Source: a virus. Taken from it: a stretch of 45,243 nt of DNA. This document shows positions 40,748 to 45,243 of the stretch, piece by piece. A model generated the notes under the pieces. It worked only from the letters and a program-made list of their open reading frames with translations, was not told the DNA's origin and made no database searches. Position numbers and translations under genes: made by a program. Position 1 is the first letter of the stretch. Each line of letters begins with the position of its first letter. The stretch is taken from positions 1 to 45,243 of IMG/VR virus record IMGVR_UViG_3300038439_000027; one strand, written 5' to 3'.

Positions 40748-40777
40748 GTTAATATATAAGAAAAATTAACAAGTAAC
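40748..40777 (+). promoter_or_regulatory. 30-base GTTAA...GTAAC element, copy 6
   Basis: Begins GTTAATATATAAGAA and ends CAAGTAAC. A second GTTAAT/ATTAAC inverted pair spans 40748-40770. It lies 30 bases before the major capsid start and four bases after the scaffold stop. Placement before the most abundant structural gene favours a promoter or transcript-processing role. Confidence 0.5.
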
Positions 40778-40807
40778 TTTTAATAATATAAAATTGGAGT
40801 AAATAAA

Positions 40808-42241
40808 ATGGACGATTTAATGTTTGGCGAATTAGCCGGAAACGGATCAAGTTTCGGCGGCGCATCAACAGTAAAAGAACTCCAGGACTTAGCCAAAGCT
40901 CTTGAGGTTGGTTATGCGATGGGGACAACGGATCAAACCGGATTTGGAGCCACAAGACTTGAAAGCCTTGACCCGGTTGTAAAATGGCTTACCTTAAACG
41001 AATCATCCCCGGCATTCTTTAGAGCAATACGAAAAGGAAAAGCTTCCAGCACTGTTGAGGAATTTGTAACCATGAACGAAGTAGGAGACGCTAATTTTTA
41101 TTCTGAAGGCGGATTACCGGATGAATACGATGAAGATATCCGAAGAGAATTTGAGCAGGTGAAATACATCGGAACCGTAGGTAAAGTGCCTTTACAGGCG
41201 TTAATGGTAAAGAGTAATACCAACAACGAAGCGCTTGTTACGAGAGCGAAAGCACTTGCAATAATGAAAACCGCTGACAGTAAACTTATTTATGGTGATG
41301 CTGCACGTAATCCTTACGAATGGAACGGTTATTACAAACAATTTAAGACCAAAGCAAAAAGTGTAACCCAAAACACTATTGATTTGCGCGGTAAACGAGT
41401 AAGACCGGAAACCTTAAACGAATCGGTACAAATTATTGCCGATAACTGGGGTAATCCAAACAATGTAAAATGCTGGATGAGCGCAAAAGATTTTCAGTAT
41501 TATACCGATGAATTGTTAGCCGGTAGAAGATTTGTAGTAGGAAGTTCCGAAGCCCGTGATCTTATTGCAAGCGCAAAAAGATTTGAACTTGGAAACGGAA
41601 AAGGAAATATTGAAACAGATATTTTATTGAAATACAAAGGTCAAAATTACATAGGCGCAGAGTATCCTAAAACCAACAGCTTAATGACGGTATTTGCCGC
41701 AACAAACAGCAAAGCGCCGGCAACATTAAGCGCAGGCACTGCAACAATTTCGGTTGACGCAGATACAGCTACCTTGCTTGACGCGGCAACTTATGATTAC
41801 GCATTTGTTCCGGTTAATAGATATGGTTCAGGCGCAGCATTTGAAGTAAAAACAAATGTTGTTGCAGCTTCCAAACGTTGTACTTTTACCTTAACCGATA
41901 ACGGTTCACCTTCGGGACAAGAAGCAACAAGTTTTGATATTTACCGTAAACTTTCATCCGCTACCGCAATTACAAGTTATAGATATTTAACTTCGTTTAC
42001 AGCAGCCGAAGCAAAGATTGACAACGGAGAATGGATACCGGGAGCAACCAATATTTTCTTATGGGATTGGGACTTTGAACAAGTGCTCGATTTCAGACAA
42101 TTACTGCCAATGACAAAAATGGAATTAGCAAGAATTGATGATTCCAAACGTTGGATGCAGAAATTATGGGCAGTTCCGATTCTTGCAGCACCAAATAAAA
42201 TGGTGATGATAAAGAACGCAGGTTCTACTGCTTGGTCTTAA
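40808..42241 (+). CDS. Major capsid protein (HK97 fold, SPO1/A511-like)
   Basis: 477 residues forming the head shell. The N-terminal arm LEVGYAM...QTGFGATRLESLD then SPAFFRAIRKGKASSTVEEF, the spine-like helix region NNEALVTRAKALAIMKTADS, the NPYEWNGYYKQ section and the end FRQLLPMTKMELARIDDSKR with WAVPILAAPNKMVMIKN resemble the capsid proteins of SPO1/A511-type phages as I remember them. Residues about 300-398 form an Ig-like inserted domain (APATLSAGTATISVD, FDIYRKLSSATAITSYR). TTGGAG lies 8-10 bases before the ATG. The position after a protease-scaffold gene supports the call. The N-terminal arm is the probable protease-processed or scaffold-contacting part. Confidence 0.9.
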   Translation: MDDLMFGELAGNGSSFGGASTVKELQDLAKALEVGYAMGTTDQTGFGATRLESLDPVVKWLTLNESSPAFFRAIRKGKASSTVEEFVTMNEVGDANFYSEGGLPDEYDEDIRREFEQVKYIGTVGKVPLQALMVKSNTNNEALVTRAKALAIMKTADSKLIYGDAARNPYEWNGYYKQFKTKAKSVTQNTIDLRGKRVRPETLNESVQIIADNWGNPNNVKCWMSAKDFQYYTDELLAGRRFVVGSSEARDLIASAKRFELGNGKGNIETDILLKYKGQNYIGAEYPKTNSLMTVFAATNSKAPATLSAGTATISVDADTATLLDAATYDYAFVPVNRYGSGAAFEVKTNVVAASKRCTFTLTDNGSPSGQEATSFDIYRKLSSATAITSYRYLTSFTAAEAKIDNGEWIPGATNIFLWDWDFEQVLDFRQLLPMTKMELARIDDSKRWMQKLWAVPILAAPNKMVMIKNAGSTAWS

Positions 42242-42266
42242 CGGATTAACAAACAAACAAATTTCT

Positions 42267-42300
42267 ATTCCCCTCTTCCGTTTATGCGGCGGAGGGGAAT
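42267..42300 (+). terminator. Stem-loop after major capsid gene
   Basis: ATTCCCCTC (42267-42275) pairs with GAGGGGAAT (42292-42300), with TTCCG...CGGCG partly extending it. It follows the capsid stop by 25 bases. No T tract follows (AAATTAAAAC), so it could be a weak terminator or an RNA-stabilising hairpin. Confidence 0.55.
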
Positions 42301-42326
42301 AAATTAAAACACATCAGAGGCTAAAA

Positions 42327-42755
42327 ATGATTAAGCATACATACCTTAAAAATTTAACGTTAAATGTACCAACATCCGTTAACAGTACGGGCAAACTTCA
42401 CTTGGATGAAGACGGTTGTATAGTTGAGGAATTGAGTTTTGAACAAGAGCAAGAATTGATCGATCACCCGGATTTTGTGACAGTTGAAAGTGGAAAGTCG
42501 CAAGTAGAAAGCAAAGAGTTGCAATCCGCCGAAGGCGGAGAAAGTAACGATCAAGAGAACAACCAAGGGCAAGAAGAAAAAACCGCAGATCAAGAGAGCG
42601 GAGAAAATTCTGAAGGGAAAGCCGGGGAACAAACCGAAGACGAACTGAAAGAATTTGATACCAAAATTGTAAACGGCAAAGGTTTTATTTACAAGAAAAA
42701 TAAAGCAGATATTTTGATGTGGTTACGCCATCCAGAAATTGACGAAAAAGGGTAG
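42327..42755 (+). CDS. Acidic hypothetical protein after capsid
   Basis: 142 residues: an N-terminal beta-like segment (HTYLKNLTLNVPTSVNSTGK LHLDEDG), a Glu/Gln-rich disordered middle (QENNQGQEEKTADQESGENS) and a C-terminal FIYKKNKADILMWLRHPEID. The middle begins with GAAAGTG heptamers (VESGKSQVESKEL) and a TCCGCCGAAGGCGGA hairpin repeat (SAEGGE). AGAGG precedes the ATG. Position suggests a head-completion or decoration partner. No family recognised. Confidence 0.65.
   Translation: MIKHTYLKNLTLNVPTSVNSTGKLHLDEDGCIVEELSFEQEQELIDHPDFVTVESGKSQVESKELQSAEGGESNDQENNQGQEEKTADQESGENSEGKAGEQTEDELKEFDTKIVNGKGFIYKKNKADILMWLRHPEIDEKG
42486..42520. repeat. Heptamer repeat, GAAAGTG family, inside a gene
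   Basis: GAAAGTG, GAAAGTC, GCAAGTA, GAAAGCA, AAGAGTT, read as VESGKSQVESKEL. A palindromic TCCGCCGAAGGCGGA follows at 42525-42539. Confidence 0.85.
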
Positions 42756-42759
42756 GTAA

Positions 42760-43119
42760 ATGTTAATAATAGAGATATTGATTTATCTTGCCGCCGTTTT
42801 TTTATTAACCGCGTTTGGAGCGTTACTTTACATTGTGTTGACTAATCCATATAGAGATAAATTATTAAAAAGATTAGATACAATGCTATGCGAAAAGGAT
42901 GGCTTTTGGAGCAGTACACGTTTCAGATTTCTTTTGGAAACACTTATTGCTAACGCATCATTTTGGGGATTGGTAATTTATCTAACCATAAAGAACAGCA
43001 AATTTCCCAACATCCCGGAAAGCATTTTAATTGCTTACGGAGGCATACAAATAATTTCAGCAGTATTAAAATTTAAACAGAAAACCGTTGAGACGGAAGA
43101 ACCAGCAGAAGAGAAGTAG
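42760..43119 (+). CDS. Membrane protein with three predicted helices
   Basis: 119 residues with membrane helices at about 4-27, 62-80 and 88-103, a soluble loop (DKLLKRLDTMLCEKDGFWSS) and an acidic tail. GTAGGT lies near the ATG. A small membrane protein between head genes could be a holin or an entry-exclusion protein. No further family evidence. Confidence 0.65.
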   Translation: MLIIEILIYLAAVFLLTAFGALLYIVLTNPYRDKLLKRLDTMLCEKDGFWSSTRFRFLLETLIANASFWGLVIYLTIKNSKFPNIPESILIAYGGIQIISAVLKFKQKTVETEEPAEEK

Positions 43120-43128
43120 AGATGTGCA

Positions 43129-44205
43129 ATGAAGACAATAAAAAAAGGGATTTCACAACTTATAACCCTTGATCAAACATTATTAGGCAGCGGAAAAAGC
43201 GTTTACCTAACGATGATTGGTGAAGACGGTTCGGTGATTAAAAACTCTTCAGCGGCAGATATTAAAGATTTAGCACTTTCCTACAACGCAACTTCATCTC
43301 TCTATGAAGCAGCCGTAACTGTAGCCTCGGATGAGCCGGAACAATATGTCCGGCTCTTCTTTTATGCAACAGACGCGAGCGTACAGAATAAATATTATCC
43401 GGAAGACGCAAAGTTGGAAGCGGTGGCTGGAATAATTACAACAGAGGCTGAGATTGTACCTGTACAATTTTTTATTGATTACGTTCTTGCATCGTCTAGC
43501 AGATTAGACCCGGCGTATGAGCAAGCGATAACGGCTTTTTCAGAGGATAGGGCGGGATTGAGAAGTTACTTAAAGAGCGCACAAGACGCGCTTGAAAAGC
43601 AATGTGAAATCTATTTTACCGAACGGACAAAAACCGAAAACCGCGATAATTATTTTGAAAAATTCAGCATGAATCTTTGGCAGATTCAAGTCTATAACCC
43701 GCCGATAAATGATTTAACAAGTGTAAAGATAAAATATGGTAATACCGAGTTAATGGGTATTGGCGTTGATCTTTTTACTTTTGACCGTATGACGGGTATT
43801 ATTGAATTTTTACCTTTACCTACCGGAGGCACAGCCGGACTTTACACGTTGTTGTTGGGCAGTTTAAGCGCGTTAGGTTTATCCGTATTAACCGGCGGAG
43901 CGCTTGAACGGATACCAAACTTTTTTGAGGTAACGTACAAAACGGGGTTAGTTTATGCAGGCGCAGACCCGTTTGAGGTTGAGGGGATTAGGCAAGCAGT
44001 TTGCCGGAGAGCATTTCTTAGTTTGGTCCATCACGTAGATCCGGCGGCAAGAGTAATTAGTGAAAGTGAAAGCATTGACGGAGTTGCAAGCAGCATTAGT
44101 TCGGGTGTAGCTAAGGTAATTACCGAACTGAAGCAGGACGAAGTAAGTTACTTAAACGGTTTGCGGCAGAAGTACGGAAAGAATTTTAATGTAGTGATCG
44201 GGTAA
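43129..44205 (+). CDS. Putative head-tail connector/head completion protein
   Basis: 358 residues. The N-terminal 100 residues are beta-rich (GSGKSVYLTMIGEDGSVIKN, SLYEAAVTVASDEPEQYVRL). The middle and C-terminus contain FSEDRAGLRSYLKSAQDALE, MNLWQIQVYNPPINDLTSVK, FFEVTYKTGLVYAGADPFEV and ESIDGVASSISSGVAKVITE, features I associate with head-tail connector proteins coded after capsid genes. ATG 43129 has only a weak GAGAT box. Role inferred from position and sequence character. Confidence 0.62.
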   Translation: MKTIKKGISQLITLDQTLLGSGKSVYLTMIGEDGSVIKNSSAADIKDLALSYNATSSLYEAAVTVASDEPEQYVRLFFYATDASVQNKYYPEDAKLEAVAGIITTEAEIVPVQFFIDYVLASSSRLDPAYEQAITAFSEDRAGLRSYLKSAQDALEKQCEIYFTERTKTENRDNYFEKFSMNLWQIQVYNPPINDLTSVKIKYGNTELMGIGVDLFTFDRMTGIIEFLPLPTGGTAGLYTLLLGSLSALGLSVLTGGALERIPNFFEVTYKTGLVYAGADPFEVEGIRQAVCRRAFLSLVHHVDPAARVISESESIDGVASSISSGVAKVITELKQDEVSYLNGLRQKYGKNFNVVIG

Positions 44206-44240
44206 TTAGGAATTACGAATTACGAATTACGAATTAGGAA
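44204..44240. repeat. Heptamer repeat, GAATTAG/GAATTAC family
   Basis: Five copies beginning at the stop codon of the upstream gene (TAATTAGG) and ending directly at ATG 44240. AGGA of the last unit is very near the start. Confidence 0.85.
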
Positions 44241-44395
44241 TGAAAGAAGAATATTTTGATAGTTTAAGAAAATTGCCGGTTGGGGATTGGAGAACGATTG
44301 CATGGTTCCATAGAATAATTATGAATTATAAAAAGATGAAGCGGTTAGCTGATAAGCATAAAGTATCCGCCAGAGGCGGATCAGCCAAAGGCTGA
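44240..44395 (+). CDS. Small basic hypothetical protein
   Basis: 51 residues: EEYFDSLRKLPVGDWRTIAW FHRIIMNYKKMKRLADKH, then SARGGSAKG. The last nine codons come from a TCCGCCAGAGGCGGATCAGC-type hairpin repeat. The ribosome site seems to be part of the GAATTAG repeat. Similar short proteins occur between phage head genes; function unknown. Confidence 0.55.
   Translation: MKEEYFDSLRKLPVGDWRTIAWFHRIIMNYKKMKRLADKHKVSARGGSAKG
44369..44395. repeat. GGCGGA hairpin repeat at gene end
   Basis: TCCGCCAGAGGCGGA forms a short inverted repeat, and CAGCCAAAGGCTG follows it as a second. It encodes the last residues of the small gene and is related to repeats near 18930 and 42525. Confidence 0.7.
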
Positions 44396-44406
44396 AAAGG
44401 TGAAAG

Positions 44407-45198
44407 TTGTTAAAAATTATTGATGAAAATATTGTACGGAGTTTGAGACGGTTTGGACAAACGGTAAAGCATTACCCGGGTACGTTGTGCAGTTGTATCG
44501 CTGAAAATAATGGTGTGCCGTTGTTAAACCATACTTGTAACCAGGGTTATTATTACGGAGCGCCGGAAACGATAATTGCAATAAGAACGGCGATATCATA
44601 CAAGTATTTAAACACTCCGCAAGGGGTTATTTATGACGGAGGCGCAACGTTTACCATACCGAGATTAAATTTAAGCGGAGCCGAACAGAGAGCTTATTCA
44701 GTTATTACACATGGTGATATTTTGGTTTGCGACAATAAGACCAGACGCGATACGGATATACTGAAGCGCGGAACCCGTGATTTTATTTACGCTTTTGATA
44801 TTACCGAGGTAATTGGCATATACCGAAATAACACAAAATATGACGCGACCGATTACACAATTATTGAGGATGATTATAAAACGTTACTTGGTGATGACGG
44901 TTTACCGCTTACTGATGAGAATGGAGTGCCAACGGGAGAGGTTAGAGATAAAGCGGATATTGTGGGTAAGTTAATGGCGGTTGTTTGGGCAACCGGCAAA
45001 GGACCGGCAACGGGTGAAAGTTACACGGTAGAATTCATCGCGAAGCAACAATTTAAAGTGTGGGAAGATGCGGGAAGTGATAGGGGAACGGATGAAAACA
45101 GACTACCGAAAAAAATGCTAACCGTGCTTAGAAGGTTTGTTAGTCCGGTTGAGAATAATCTTGACACGGTAGAAACGCAACAGGAGATATATACATGA
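44407..45198 (+). CDS. Putative head closure/neck protein
   Basis: 263 residues from a TTG. The N-terminal YPGTLCSCIAENNGVPLLNH TCNQGYYYGAPE is a cysteine-containing motif like those near the start of head-closure proteins in several phages; a beta-rich middle (ATFTIPRLNLSG, THGDILVCDNKTRRDTDILK) and a C-terminal FVSPVENNLDTVETQ follow. Position after the connector candidate supports it. The start is uncertain, with AAAAGGTGAAAG just upstream. The stop overlaps the next ATG by four bases. Confidence 0.6.
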   Translation: MLKIIDENIVRSLRRFGQTVKHYPGTLCSCIAENNGVPLLNHTCNQGYYYGAPETIIAIRTAISYKYLNTPQGVIYDGGATFTIPRLNLSGAEQRAYSVITHGDILVCDNKTRRDTDILKRGTRDFIYAFDITEVIGIYRNNTKYDATDYTIIEDDYKTLLGDDGLPLTDENGVPTGEVRDKADIVGKLMAVVWATGKGPATGESYTVEFIAKQQFKVWEDAGSDRGTDENRLPKKMLTVLRRFVSPVENNLDTVETQQEIYT

Positions 45199-45243
45199 TA
45201 ATCACACTTTTTGGAAAATCTATAAAAATTGGTAACAACCCCA
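45195..45243 (+). CDS. Start of a further gene, cut by window end
   Basis: MIITLFGKSIKIGNNP begins in an ATGA overlap with the previous gene and runs to the last base. Presumably the next head-tail joining gene. Too short to identify. Confidence 0.5.
   Translation, partial: MIITLFGKSIKIGNNP

Noticed and set aside
14843-42520. Heptamer tracts considered as CRISPR arrays
   Set aside because: Units are contiguous 7-mers without unique spacers, and no cas gene is present.
1-45243. tRNA genes, integrase or attachment sites
   Set aside because: No cloverleaf or recombinase motif seen on either strand by reading; lifestyle cannot be decided from this window.

Overview
The window is a contiguous piece of a tailed double-stranded DNA phage (Caudoviricetes) or an intact prophage. 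Every supported gene is on the + strand, packed with 1-20 base overlaps. The order is DNA metabolism, packaging, then head genes. The window opens inside an SbcC-like ATPase and closes at the first head-tail joining genes, so tail, lysis and any integration genes lie outside. DNA is AT-rich. Many genes have strong AGGAG-type ribosome binding sites, so the host uses Shine-Dalgarno initiation, unlike most Bacteroidia. The DnaQ C-terminus and the GAATTAG heptamer repeats made me think of a Bacteroidota/Chlorobiota-Ignavibacteriota-like host, but that is a weak inference.

Layout. (1) 1-10.9 kb: SbcC/Rad50-like ATPase (5' cut by the window), ASCH protein, DEDDh exonuclease, Gp37/Gp68-type (DUF5131) protein, NUMOD4-HNH endonuclease, replisome-organiser-like protein, SSB and several unknowns. 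(2) 10.9-13.6 kb: putative small terminase and clear large terminase. (3) 13.6-19.0 kb: an accessory island between terminase and portal with zinc-ribbon proteins, an HNH nuclease, two PD-(D/E)XK-type nucleases, a PAPS-reductase-like protein and a SEC-C protein. (4) 19.0-23.8 kb: portal, MuF-like minor head protein and small membrane proteins. (5) 23.8-37.9 kb: two giant polyvalent proteins of 1401 and about 2334 residues, flanking a beta-rich decoration-like protein and a DNA methyltransferase. (6) 37.9-39.3 kb: a regulator-like HTH-NUMOD1 protein and a terminator-flanked single-gene cassette. (7) 39.4-45.2 kb: prohead protease fused to a scaffold, SPO1/A511-like major capsid protein, and head-completion candidates.

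How the parts fit. The most interesting block is the polyvalent pair. One carries a ddrB-ParB domain and a zincin protease. The other combines an inorganic-pyrophosphatase-like domain, an ADP-ribosyltransferase-like domain, an N6-adenine-type methyltransferase and a SNF2-type helicase, recalling phage P1 DarB. Lying among head genes and next to a separate methyltransferase, they look like a capsid-carried counter-defence package delivered with the DNA. A recurring 30-base element (GTTAAYAYAT at one end, usually TTAAC at the other) lies before six genes or gene groups and may coordinate late expression. Three families of 7-base tandem repeats lie at gene borders and inside genes, sometimes supplying the ribosome binding site.

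No tRNA, rRNA, CRISPR array, insertion sequence or integrase was recognised. No gene-free stretch exceeds 300 bases.
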